Positions 10,399 through 18,562 of a stretch of DNA of 34,155 nucleotides are shown here, in pieces. The notes below the pieces were generated by a model. That model was not told the origin of the DNA. It searched no databases and worked only from the letters and a program-made list of their open reading frames with translations. The stretch lies in the NCBI GenBank assembly GCA_018266105.1, contig JAFEBA010000019.1, positions 1,717 through 35,871 on the forward strand, read 5' to 3'. Both the position numbers and the translations under genes were made by a program. Numbering within the stretch: position 1 is the stretch's first letter; the number at the start of each line of letters is the position of its first letter. The DNA comes from a bacterium (GTDB lineage Bacteria > Vulcanimicrobiota > Xenobia > Xenobiales > JADMJV01).

Positions 10399-10997
10399 CG
10401 CTCGATTTGAAAGAGTTCGCTGGTGTTGGTATACCATCCGGCTCCGTGCATGCGACCGATTAGCTTGAGTTCCGGCGTATTGACGTAATGTTTGGCCGCG
10501 TCCAGCAGGTAGCGATCCTGGATGTGCATGGCCAGAGCGCGTCCAATCACAATGGTGTTGGCTTCGCAAACCCGCACGGTCTGGAGTAGTTCGCACTCGA
10601 AAGCCACCGGGCTTTCCGTGATTTTGGGTGGCTTCACCAGTTGCGCGGGACTGGTCGTGAGCCCGGCCTGTTCCAGTTCGTTGATTCCATAGGGAAAGGG
10701 TGTGGCGGTTACATTCATAGCACTGGCCAGCTCTTGGTTCACCAGATTGATGACGAACTGGCCGGTCTCCTGGATATTTTTCAGAGTATCTTTGGGTTCT
10801 CCATTTTCGCGATTGCCGATCCCCAGCACCAGGATGGGCGGTTGCCCGGACATGGCATTGAAGAAAGAGTAGGGGGCGGCATTCAGCTGGCCCTGAGAGT
10901 TCTGAGTGGTGACCCAGGCAATGGGTCGTGGGACGATGGTCGATACCACCAGTTTGTAAGTGTCTTTGGCGGACATGCCGGCGAATTCATAAAGCAT
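10347..10997 (-). CDS. Flavin reductase-like (DIM6/NTAB, flavoredoxin type) protein
   Basis: About 217 residues. YKLVVSTIVPRPIAWVTT, then NAAPYSFFNAMSGQPPILVLGIG, are typical FMN-binding segments of the DIM6/NTAB flavoprotein family. A central MNVTATPFPYGINELEQAGL and a late IGRMHGAGWYTNTSELFQIER also fit. Members reduce flavin or act as small redox flavoproteins; the partner here is unknown. The start is taken as ATG 10995-10997 because conserved sequence begins just after it and a GGTGGAG sits directly upstream; an in-frame GTG two codons earlier is possible. Longer versions would cross the divergent gene at 11062. Its 3' end overlaps mtnC by 52 bases. Confidence 0.82.
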   Translation of the reverse strand: MLYEFAGMSAKDTYKLVVSTIVPRPIAWVTTQNSQGQLNAAPYSFFNAMSGQPPILVLGIGNRENGEPKDTLKNIQETGQFVINLVNQELASAMNVTATPFPYGINELEQAGLTTSPAQLVKPPKITESPVAFECELLQTVRVCEANTIVIGRALAMHIQDRYLLDAAKHYVNTPELKLIGRMHGAGWYTNTSELFQIERYTVESWEAAKDDQTGN

Positions 10998-11061
10998 CTC
11001 CACCGCTTCGGAGGCTTCCGGCAGGTCGCCTCCGGCGCGAAACGAAAGGTCCTGGCCGCGA

Positions 11062-12006
11062 ATGAAATTCAAGCTTGCTCTGATCGTTCTGACGTGTACG
11101 CTGCTGGCCCGGGCGGAAGAGGTGCCGGCACCCTGGATGCTGCAGCCGCTGCGACCTCCCTCCCGGCTGGTCATTAGCAATCTGTCCATTCTGTTGGACT
11201 ACCAGCAGCGAAGCACGCCCGGGACGGTGCCATTGGTGGCTGAGGCCGACCTCGCCAACCAGACCGGCCTGGCAGTGGATGAGCAATTTATGCTGATTAA
11301 CGGCGACGCGGGAAGCGTCGTCACCTGGGAGGGCAAGGTGCTCAGCCAGGATCGTCTGGTGACTGAGGTTCCCAATACGCCCGGCAAAGCCATGGCTCGG
11401 GTCTCGGTTTTTCATCTCATTGTTTTGCCGAACGAGAAGGGACACCTGAAGTTCACCGGGCTGCACAGACTGGATTTTTCCAGTGGAAGCGCCCATCAGT
11501 CGCGCCTGCTTTTCCCGTTGCGCCGCGCCTGGCATGGAGTAGGGGAAAGCCAGGTCACGGTCCGCCTGGTCCCGGAACTAAGAATGCTGAGTAAAGGCTT
11601 TAAGCCGGTGCCTGGTCAGAATGATACCTACAGCCATCATTTTGGTGCCTACAGCAAAGCATTTAATGTGAGTCTGGAAGCCAAGGTGGACGGCCCCAGG
11701 TGGGCGGGAGCTCTGGGGACGGTGCCTGCTCTGCGACGGGCCTGGTTGTGGGGCGGCCTGGCGGCCTTGCTGTCGGTCACTCTGATCAGCTTCAGTCGCC
11801 GATTCTGGTGGTTGGCGATCCCGCTCAGCCTGACGTTTAATCTGGGTTTGCGTCGCGCCGACCCAACCGTAAATCAGTGGACGTATTATGAGGATGCGCC
11901 CCGCTACAAGCGCGTCCTCGAACTGGAGTGGTATCTGATCCCGCTCTGGGCATTTTTGGGCGGTCTTGGAGTAGCCGTCCTGGGACAAACGAAGGAGACG
12001 AAATGA
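11062..12006 (+). CDS. Exported membrane-anchored protein, unknown function
   Basis: A 314-residue protein with a clear signal peptide (residues 1-18, cut near ARA-E), a soluble outer domain of about 200 residues rich in beta-type sequence, and three hydrophobic segments near the C-terminus (about 232-250, 252-268 and 290-308). I do not recognise the family. The soluble part has no obvious catalytic motif. The start is ATG 11062, with AAAGG about 12 bases upstream. The stop overlaps the next gene as ATGA, so the two are likely expressed together. A role in the cell envelope is likely from topology only. Confidence 0.7.
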   Translation: MKFKLALIVLTCTLLARAEEVPAPWMLQPLRPPSRLVISNLSILLDYQQRSTPGTVPLVAEADLANQTGLAVDEQFMLINGDAGSVVTWEGKVLSQDRLVTEVPNTPGKAMARVSVFHLIVLPNEKGHLKFTGLHRLDFSSGSAHQSRLLFPLRRAWHGVGESQVTVRLVPELRMLSKGFKPVPGQNDTYSHHFGAYSKAFNVSLEAKVDGPRWAGALGTVPALRRAWLWGGLAALLSVTLISFSRRFWWLAIPLSLTFNLGLRRADPTVNQWTYYEDAPRYKRVLELEWYLIPLWAFLGGLGVAVLGQTKETK

Positions 12007-12488
12007 CCAAATTGTTGACCGGATTGGTGTTGAGCCTGGCGCTGGGAGCCAGCGCCTGGGGCGAAGTCTGGCGGTTTTCGGCCGGCACTGGCGTCGGACC
12101 GATTCTGCTCAATGGGGATTACCTTTCGCCCACCAAACTTGGGCTGACACCAGGTGAAGGCATTCAGGTCACCGGCGGCTACTATTTGAAGTATAAGGAG
12201 GGCATCGAAACAGAATGCACCGGCAAAAAGATCTCTCAGATCGTGGTGCTTTCCAGCAAGTTTGCCACCAAGAACGGGCCGGTTGAGGTGCAGTTTCCGG
12301 GAAATCTGGTCATCGGTTCGACTGCTCAGCAAATGCAAAGTGCCCTTGGAGCGGCGACCCAGTCGCATGCCATTCCGACTGCCAAGAACGCGCCCCCTCG
12401 AGTGTATTATGCCTACCAGAGCCAGGGATTGGGAGTGATCACCGAGGGCGGTAAGATTCTCCAGTTTGCCGTTTTTGCGCGGAAGTAG
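12003..12488 (+). CDS. Small secreted protein, unknown function
   Basis: A 161-residue protein with a signal peptide (residues 1-20, cut near ASA-W) followed by a short beta-rich domain containing YYLKYKEGIETECTGKKI and repeated Gly-rich turns. No family recognised. The ATG at 12003 has AAGGAGA just upstream and overlaps the preceding stop by four bases. Its partner is probably the membrane-anchored protein before it. The last 50 bases overlap the opposing mqnD-like gene tail to tail. Confidence 0.7.
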   Translation: MTKLLTGLVLSLALGASAWGEVWRFSAGTGVGPILLNGDYLSPTKLGLTPGEGIQVTGGYYLKYKEGIETECTGKKISQIVVLSSKFATKNGPVEVQFPGNLVIGSTAQQMQSALGAATQSHAIPTAKNAPPRVYYAYQSQGLGVITEGGKILQFAVFARK

Positions 12489-13317
12489 CCGGCTCGATCC
12501 AGTCCAGTTCCAGTGGAGTGGGGGTCAGGCCGGCCCGGTGGGCTCTTTTGTAGAATTCGGAAACTGCCTGGAGTCCAGTTGGGCCGGGATCCAAGGTCGA
12601 CTGGTTGACGTAGCGGAGCACGAACTCTCTGCAGCGGTCTCGGTCCAGGCCGCGAGCCATGGGGAGGGCCTGATCCAGGGCTGGTTCGACCTCCTCCAGG
12701 GCCAGCGCGATGCTGTCGTAAAGGGCTTGGGCCAGTTGCGTTTGCACCGCTTCCGGCAGATCGCGGCGGACCCCGTTCACGCCCAGCGGAATCGGCAAGC
12801 CGGTCTCTTCGAACCACCAGGCACCCAGGTCGACCAGTTGTTTCAAGCCGACCTCCTGATAGCTCATCTGGCCTTCATGGATCACCAGCGCCGCCAATGC
12901 ATGGCCCCCCAGTACCGCTTCAAGGGTCTGATCAAAGCGAACTGTAACGGTCTTTTGTCCCGGGCTCCAGAGTTGGGTGAGCCAGTGGGCTGAGGTTAAG
13001 TCGCCAGGACTGGCCAACAAGCCGGCCCGGACCTGCTCGGCGCTGGTCTCGGGTCTGGTGATGATCATGGGGCCTGTCTTGTGGCCAAGGCTGATTCCGC
13101 ATTGAATTGGACGATAATGCTGAAAGGACTGGGCATAGGCGGCAAAGGAGAAAGCCGTCATTTCCAGGCGGGCCTCAAGGGACCAACGATTGAGTTGCTG
13201 CATGGGCTGCAGTTCATGGATGATTTCCAGGCCCGAAACATCGACTCGACGCTGGTTGATGCCGTAGAACATGAAGGCGTCATCGGCATCGGGGGTGTGA
13301 CCGATATGGATTCTCAA
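12439..13317 (-). CDS. mqnD: MqnD-family menaquinone (futalosine pathway) enzyme
   Basis: Family COG2107: 1,4-dihydroxy-6-naphthoate synthase, which acts on cyclic dehypoxanthinyl futalosine in the alternative menaquinone route. The 292-residue product has HTPDADDAFMFYGI (7-20), LEMTAFSFAAY, KTGPMIITRPE, HEGQMSY and the diagnostic DLGAWWFEETGLPIPLGVNGVRRDL. The TTG start overlaps the upstream hexosaminidase stop as TTGA. The last 15 or so residues, partly encoded in the overlap with the opposite gene, look unconserved. No other futalosine genes (mqnA, B or C) are nearby. The related MqnA is the main alternative; the WWFEETGLP stretch favours MqnD. Confidence 0.8.
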   Translation of the reverse strand: MRIHIGHTPDADDAFMFYGINQRRVDVSGLEIIHELQPMQQLNRWSLEARLEMTAFSFAAYAQSFQHYRPIQCGISLGHKTGPMIITRPETSAEQVRAGLLASPGDLTSAHWLTQLWSPGQKTVTVRFDQTLEAVLGGHALAALVIHEGQMSYQEVGLKQLVDLGAWWFEETGLPIPLGVNGVRRDLPEAVQTQLAQALYDSIALALEEVEPALDQALPMARGLDRDRCREFVLRYVNQSTLDPGPTGLQAVSEFYKRAHRAGLTPTPLELDWIEPATSAQKRQTGESYRPR

Positions 13318-14894
13318 TGTTTGGCGGCCGGGTAACTCAGGCTGTGGCCACGTTCGTAAAGTCCCGGGATGCTGACGCTTAAGCGTCCGCTGGGCTGGAT
13401 ATGGCCGGTCAGCACGCGGCCCAGGGCCTGCATGCTCAGGGGGGTGTAGTTATAGCTGCACACAAAGGCCGGCATGGCCGGCAGATCCCTCAGTACGTAA
13501 GGACTGGAGAGGCTGATCATCACCGTGCGCGGGTTGGCTTCGAGTAAGCGTTCGCCCAGTTCGCGCGTGGCATCGGGCAGACGATGGCGGGCATAGACGG
13601 TAAACAGTACCGTTTCGCACTCGCGGGCCTGTTTAAGGATGTGCTCCAGGGCCGGCCCTCGAGTTTCGGCTGGATAGTGAGCCTCCTGGACCTCCACACC
13701 TTCCAGGAGCATGTGTTGCAAGGCACCATCGCTGCGGCGCATTTCGCCCAGTGGTGTCAAGGGCAGAAGGTCGGGGCTGAGGACCAGCACTTTGCCGCTC
13801 TTCAAGGGGAGTAGATCCTGGTTGCGCACCAGGGTGACGGTGCGCTCCACGATCTGGCGCATCGCTTCGTTTTGTTCCGCGAAAAGCGGGTTATAGTGCA
13901 GTCGTTTGCTGGCGGGGAGGGAGTCGCGCATGATTTCCAGGCGCCGCAGAGACTGCTCCAGTCGCTCGCGGCTGAGACGTCCGCTTTCCACGGCCTCCAC
14001 CAGGGCTTGAACCGCGGCTTTGTGCTCGGCGAAGCCCCGTCCACAGATGATCATATCGGCTCCGGCCTCGATGGCCATGACTGCGGATTCGCCCGGGCCG
14101 AAGTGGTCAGCGATGGCTTGCATTTCCATGGAATCAGTAAAAATGACGCCATCGAAGTTGAGTAATTGGCGTAAGAGCCCGTTGAGGATGGGCTGGGAAA
14201 GCGTGGCCGGACGACCGGGGCGGGGATCCAGGTCGGGGAAGGTGATATGGGCCGTCATCACCGCCTCGCAGCCTCCTTCCACGCAAGCCTGGAACGGAAC
14301 CAGTTCTTGTTCGCGCAGGCGTTCCAGGGAGTGAGGCAGGCTGGGGAGGGACAGATGCGAGTCCAGGCTGGTGGCCCCGTGACCGGGAAAGTGCTTGGCG
14401 GTGGCGGCGATGCCACCCTGGCGCAGGCCTTCACAGGCGGCTTTCCCGTGGCGACCCACTTCCTGAGGATCCTCCCCGAAAGAACGCACGCCGATAATGG
14501 GATTGTCAGGGTTGGTGTTGACGTCAACGCAGGGGGCGAAATCCACGTGGAAGCCCAGGTCGTGGAGCTGTCTGCCCATGATGGCATGGGCCTGCCTCGT
14601 CAATTCCGGGTCACCGGCTGCTCCCAGGGCCATCAGCCCGGGGGTCAGCACGCTATCAGGGAAGCGCACCCGGTCGACCAGCCCGCCTTCTTGGTCGATG
14701 GCCACAATGGGATCGCACAGTTCCTCCATTTGCTCCATCAGGCGCACCAGTTGAGGTCGGTCCTCCAGATTGTGGGCGAAGAGGATGACCCCACCCCAGC
14801 GATGGGAGGCCAGGTGCTCACGGGTCAGGTCGTCCAGTTGAGCGCCGGAAAAATTAATCATGATCAAGCGGGCGGCCAGATCGGAGAGCTTCAT
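13314..14894 (-). CDS. nagZ: GH3 beta-N-acetylhexosaminidase, two-domain NagZ type
   Basis: Cleaves beta-linked N-acetylglucosamine, most likely from peptidoglycan fragments in wall recycling. In the 526-residue form the barrel domain carries KHFPGHG (167-173), the Asp178/His180 catalytic pair in DSH, and nucleophile Asp254 in FTDSMEM. A second alpha/beta domain follows (about 330-520), as in Gram-positive two-domain NagZ; E. coli NagZ has only the first, about 340 residues. No signal peptide is seen, so it is probably cytoplasmic. ATG 14892-14894 is preferred because GAAGGG lies nine bases upstream; a GTG nine codons earlier lacks a ribosome site. Its stop overlaps mqnD. Confidence 0.9.
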   Translation of the reverse strand: MKLSDLAARLIMINFSGAQLDDLTREHLASHRWGGVILFAHNLEDRPQLVRLMEQMEELCDPIVAIDQEGGLVDRVRFPDSVLTPGLMALGAAGDPELTRQAHAIMGRQLHDLGFHVDFAPCVDVNTNPDNPIIGVRSFGEDPQEVGRHGKAACEGLRQGGIAATAKHFPGHGATSLDSHLSLPSLPHSLERLREQELVPFQACVEGGCEAVMTAHITFPDLDPRPGRPATLSQPILNGLLRQLLNFDGVIFTDSMEMQAIADHFGPGESAVMAIEAGADMIICGRGFAEHKAAVQALVEAVESGRLSRERLEQSLRRLEIMRDSLPASKRLHYNPLFAEQNEAMRQIVERTVTLVRNQDLLPLKSGKVLVLSPDLLPLTPLGEMRRSDGALQHMLLEGVEVQEAHYPAETRGPALEHILKQARECETVLFTVYARHRLPDATRELGERLLEANPRTVMISLSSPYVLRDLPAMPAFVCSYNYTPLSMQALGRVLTGHIQPSGRLSVSIPGLYERGHSLSYPAAKH

Positions 14895-14907
14895 CGAGGG
14901 GATCCCT

Positions 14908-16182
14908 TCAGGCGAGTTCACCAGGGGTTCTGTTCAAAACTGGAAAATCCCTCAACAAAAGACCCTCGAGTTGTTCAAAGCGCTGCTCCAACAGTTTTAC
15001 CACCGGTTGACTGATCGGGTCATAGCCCTCCAGCCATGCGGCCAACCATTCGCCCGCTTCTTGAGCCCACTGGTATTCAGGAAACGCCAGCCCGTGGCGT
15101 TCAAACTGGACCTGGACCAGGGTGGTGAGCAGGCGTCCCAAGCGCAGTTGCCTTTGCAGCCTCTCGCCCTCCTTTTTGGCGCTCCCGGCCGGCGGACCGG
15201 TGGCGGCTTTGGAGAGCCAGCCGCGCCACAGGTTTTGCTGGAGGAATTGTTTGGTGATCACGGCTTCTGGATCCAGCCAGCGAAAGGTGTGCACGTTCTT
15301 GATTTCTTGAGGGCAGGCAGGCAGCGCCGACTGAAAGTTGGCCCATGCCGGACCAACCTCTTGTTGCCAGCCTGGTAACAGCTTTTGCCAGCGCAGCATG
15401 GCCATTCCCAGTGCTTCTACGGCAGGTTCCAGTCCCAGAATCTGTGCCTGATAGGGGGCCAGGGTGTAGACGAAGTCGCAGGCGCAGTCCTGGAACCAAA
15501 GCAGAAGACTTTGCTGAGCCTGATGGGCAAGCTCTGCACCCAAGGTCAGCGACTCCGAGAGTCGGCCCCATTGGATGGCCGAGGTGGCGGGTTGCAGGCC
15601 TGTCAGGCAAAGGTTGGCCACCTGTTCCCATTCTTCCAGGGCCTGGCTCCAGCGCCAGCCGGCTTCTTCTAGATAGCTGACATCCGGGGAGTTGAAGTAG
15701 GATTGGAGCTGCTGCAGGCACTGCAAAAAGGCTCGAAGTGCGCTCTCCCCCTCGATCGAGAAAGGTCCCAGTCCCTGGCGAAGGCTCTGGACTCCCAGGC
15801 TCAGACGTTGCCAGCTGTCCCGCAGGGTGGGCTTCAAGGCTTCGGCCGTGACCCGATTGCGTGCCAGGTCGAAAAGAGTAGGGGAGAACCAACTGTCCAG
15901 ACTGGATCCGCCTTCCAGGCGCAAGGACTGTCCCAGTGCTTCCAGGACCGGGTCCAGGGCCAACCCTTCGGCCGCACGTGGATTTCTGCGCCATTGCTGC
16001 ACGACCCGTTGTTGCCAATCTTGCATGGCTGGAGGCGGCTGTGACTGGGTCCAGCGGAATAAAAAGTGGTGGAGCGAGATGATCAGATCGCCAGCAGGTT
16101 GCTCCAGTCCCAGCAATCCCCAGGCCAAGCGCCGTCTCAGGTTCTCCAGGATGGTTAAATCAACGACCGGTGGCGGATGCAC
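14908..16182 (-). CDS. Unknown 424-residue protein next to FHA scaffold
   Basis: A cytoplasmic, Leu/Gln/Trp-rich, largely helical protein without signal peptide or membrane segment. I recognise no family and see no catalytic motif. Several stretches look like amphipathic helices (for example SALRAFLQCLQQLQSYF and SQPVVKLLEQRFEQLEGLL), suggesting a helical-bundle adaptor. The GTG start at 16180-16182 lies 23 bases inside the end of the FHA gene, so translation is probably coupled; no clear ribosome site is seen. The pairing with a multi-FHA protein suggests a binding partner of that scaffold (inference only). Confidence 0.72.
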   Translation of the reverse strand: MHPPPVVDLTILENLRRRLAWGLLGLEQPAGDLIISLHHFLFRWTQSQPPPAMQDWQQRVVQQWRRNPRAAEGLALDPVLEALGQSLRLEGGSSLDSWFSPTLFDLARNRVTAEALKPTLRDSWQRLSLGVQSLRQGLGPFSIEGESALRAFLQCLQQLQSYFNSPDVSYLEEAGWRWSQALEEWEQVANLCLTGLQPATSAIQWGRLSESLTLGAELAHQAQQSLLLWFQDCACDFVYTLAPYQAQILGLEPAVEALGMAMLRWQKLLPGWQQEVGPAWANFQSALPACPQEIKNVHTFRWLDPEAVITKQFLQQNLWRGWLSKAATGPPAGSAKKEGERLQRQLRLGRLLTTLVQVQFERHGLAFPEYQWAQEAGEWLAAWLEGYDPISQPVVKLLEQRFEQLEGLLLRDFPVLNRTPGELA

Positions 16183-18439
16183 GTTTTCGCGACTCTGCCT
16201 TGGCGAATTGCAGCAGAGTCAAACTCGACAGGCGGATGCGGTCCCCAGTATGGATTTCGCGCTCTCCCCCCTGGAGCAGGGACATGCCGTTCAGAAAGGT
16301 AGGGTTGGTCTCGCTACGATGTTGCACAAAAAAGCGGCCGTCGCGGTGGACCAGGGCCACGTGGATGCGTGACACTTCCAGGTCACTCAAGCGCACATCG
16401 CAGTTTTTGCCGCGTCCGATCAGCAGGCGCTGCTTGGAAAATGGATAGACCTTGTCCTGGTCCTGGTCTACCCCCGACTCGACCACGATTTGGAAGCTCT
16501 GCAGCACTTCCACAACCGCCCTCTCAAGATAGCGGAAGGTTGATTCTCCGATGTCGATTCGGTCACCGGTCATTAACACGACCTGGTCGCCGCGTTTGAG
16601 GGGAACTCGATTGACCTGAACCGAGTCATCCGGCCCCTGATTAAGCAGCGCGAAGCGTCGTGAGCGGTAGCGCAGAGCCGCCATGTTATTGGTGCCGTCG
16701 AGGGGAATGTCAAACTGATCCGAGTTCGAGCCCAGCGTGATGACCCGATCATCCTGCATCTCGCCCGCGTTCAAGGCGATCTGGCGCCCGCGGTTGGGGC
16801 CCGAAGTAAAATCGAAAACAAAATCGGAATTGTCTCGCCAGGGCCATGAGAGGGGGATCAGTTCCTGGGGGCGGTCGTCCACCGGGCCCTGGGCCTGGCT
16901 TCGACCAGGTGGAGCTCCGCTCAGGGTTGGTACACTGGAGGGGTCCAGTGGACTGGTGGGAGGGCTCGTTTCCAGGGCTCGACTCGCAACCTCGCGAGGG
17001 GTCGGGTCCGGCACCGGCGGGGTGGGTCGGACAGGAGCGAGATCGCTTCGTCCCCCCAGTCCGCTGGTTCCCCGCCCGATCAGGGTGGGCTCAACTCGGC
17101 TGGGCGGTTTGGGCACGCGAAAGGTGGGGGCGGGGGCCTCGGAATCATCCGTGGTCGTTTCGGCGATTTCAGCGCGGGTTGCGGTGACTGGCGGTGGAGG
17201 GGTGGGTGCCACCCCCAGAGATCCGCTGTTGCCTGGGAAGTTTCGAGGCACAATGCCGCCGCCACCTCCGGCTGGCGCTGGCGTAGACTGCGCGGTATTC
17301 AAAGAGATCGAGCGCGGTGCGGGCGGAGGCTCACTGGGTCGCCCCCAGGGAGAGGGCGGGCCAGGTTGCGACCAGTCCTCTTGGGGTGACACCGGGGGAG
17401 GGGTGGGCGGCAGCGGCACGCTGGGCGGCCGGGGCGGTATGGGACGTTCGATGTCCTGAGGACTCCACTGCTTCAGAGGGGTGGCGCCTTTTACTCGGCA
17501 AACCAGAGCACTGCGTCCCAGTTGAATAACATCGCCGTCCTGCAAGAGCACCGGCGGACCATTCCCTACGGGCAGGTCTTGAGGTTGGCCTTGATGGACG
17601 CGGCGAACCCGGATCGCCACCCCGGGTGTATCCGATTCAGACAATCCATAGGCATTGTCTCGGCTTTGCCAGACCACATAGGCTGCTTCCTTGGGTAGAC
17701 TGTCGTCCTGTAACAGGACTCCCTGTCCGCGCCTTGGATCGTCGCGTCCCATCGCTCGACCGACGATCCCGACTTGCTCCTTGAGCACGAAGACTTCGCC
17801 TTTGTCAGGGCCTTGAGCCACTGTAAACTGAATTTCGTTGGTGCCGCCGCCCTGGTCGCTGGCCCCGTAATCTCGCTCCAGGAACGTGCCGCTGCCGCTC
17901 GGTTGGCGCGGAACCTCCGGTTCTCCGCTTCTGGGTTGGGGTCGGGTGTCAACGCGGTTGGTTCCTCCGGTCTGGCGGTCAGCGTTGACCTTGGAGAGGG
18001 CTTCCAGGATGTTGCCCACCATCATTTTGTGGGTTTTAGAGCTGTCTTCCTTGGGGGCGGCGGGTGTGGAGCCAGAGCGGCTGACCGGAGCGGCCGGGGT
18101 CTCGCTGGCGGGCTCAACCTCCAGCACCAGGTAGCCCATCTGAATTTTGTGACCCTTCTCAAGAGGGCGCGGGGTCTTCTTGTCGACCGGAAGGCCTTCC
18201 ACCAGAGTCGGGTTGGTCTTAGATTGATGGTGGACGAAGTAGGACTTCTTCTTTTCATTCCAGCGCAGTTCGGCGTGCACTCGGGATACGGTCGGCTCGT
18301 AAAAGAACATATAGCCGGGCGCTGTTTCGCCCTGGCTGGTGGCGCGGCCCAGGATGTAAACTTGCTCCGTGAGCGGCACAACCATCCCCTGTTGATTGCC
18401 CTTCAAAATACGAAGCTGATAGCCGGAGTTCCAAGCCAT
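16160..18439 (-). CDS. Scaffold protein with four FHA domains
   Basis: A 759-residue cytoplasmic protein built of four forkhead-associated (phosphothreonine-binding) domains: FHA1 about 7-108, FHA2 about 204-316, FHA3 about 539-640 and FHA4 about 649-747. FHA1 (GR 31-32, SRVH 52-55, Asn76) and FHA4 (GR 675-676, SRIH 690-693, Asn712) keep the phosphopeptide-binding residues and share the TNPT segment, suggesting duplication. FHA2 and FHA3 lack the SxxH core and are probably structural. A Pro-rich linker spans about 320-535. No Ser/Thr kinase gene is in the window. The ATG at 18437-18439 has no clear ribosome site. The following gene overlaps it. Confidence 0.92.
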   Translation of the reverse strand: MAWNSGYQLRILKGNQQGMVVPLTEQVYILGRATSQGETAPGYMFFYEPTVSRVHAELRWNEKKKSYFVHHQSKTNPTLVEGLPVDKKTPRPLEKGHKIQMGYLVLEVEPASETPAAPVSRSGSTPAAPKEDSSKTHKMMVGNILEALSKVNADRQTGGTNRVDTRPQPRSGEPEVPRQPSGSGTFLERDYGASDQGGGTNEIQFTVAQGPDKGEVFVLKEQVGIVGRAMGRDDPRRGQGVLLQDDSLPKEAAYVVWQSRDNAYGLSESDTPGVAIRVRRVHQGQPQDLPVGNGPPVLLQDGDVIQLGRSALVCRVKGATPLKQWSPQDIERPIPPRPPSVPLPPTPPPVSPQEDWSQPGPPSPWGRPSEPPPAPRSISLNTAQSTPAPAGGGGGIVPRNFPGNSGSLGVAPTPPPPVTATRAEIAETTTDDSEAPAPTFRVPKPPSRVEPTLIGRGTSGLGGRSDLAPVRPTPPVPDPTPREVASRALETSPPTSPLDPSSVPTLSGAPPGRSQAQGPVDDRPQELIPLSWPWRDNSDFVFDFTSGPNRGRQIALNAGEMQDDRVITLGSNSDQFDIPLDGTNNMAALRYRSRRFALLNQGPDDSVQVNRVPLKRGDQVVLMTGDRIDIGESTFRYLERAVVEVLQSFQIVVESGVDQDQDKVYPFSKQRLLIGRGKNCDVRLSDLEVSRIHVALVHRDGRFFVQHRSETNPTFLNGMSLLQGGEREIHTGDRIRLSSLTLLQFAKAESRKRASATGR

Positions 18440-18562
18440 TAAGGTAACGTTCGCGGACCTGCAAGTGGGCCCCTTCGTGTGCCTTCGTAGCGAGTGAAAA
18501 GGCTCGTGGCCGCCGGCCGTGGTGTAGCTGGGTTGCGAGCCAGCGCCTGGACTGGGGGCAAT

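Noticed and set aside
10998..11189. An N-terminal extension of the flavin reductase-like protein by 64 residues
   Set aside because: The added residues are Ser/Arg-rich and unconserved, and would run over the start of the divergent exported-protein gene. Family sequence begins after 10997.
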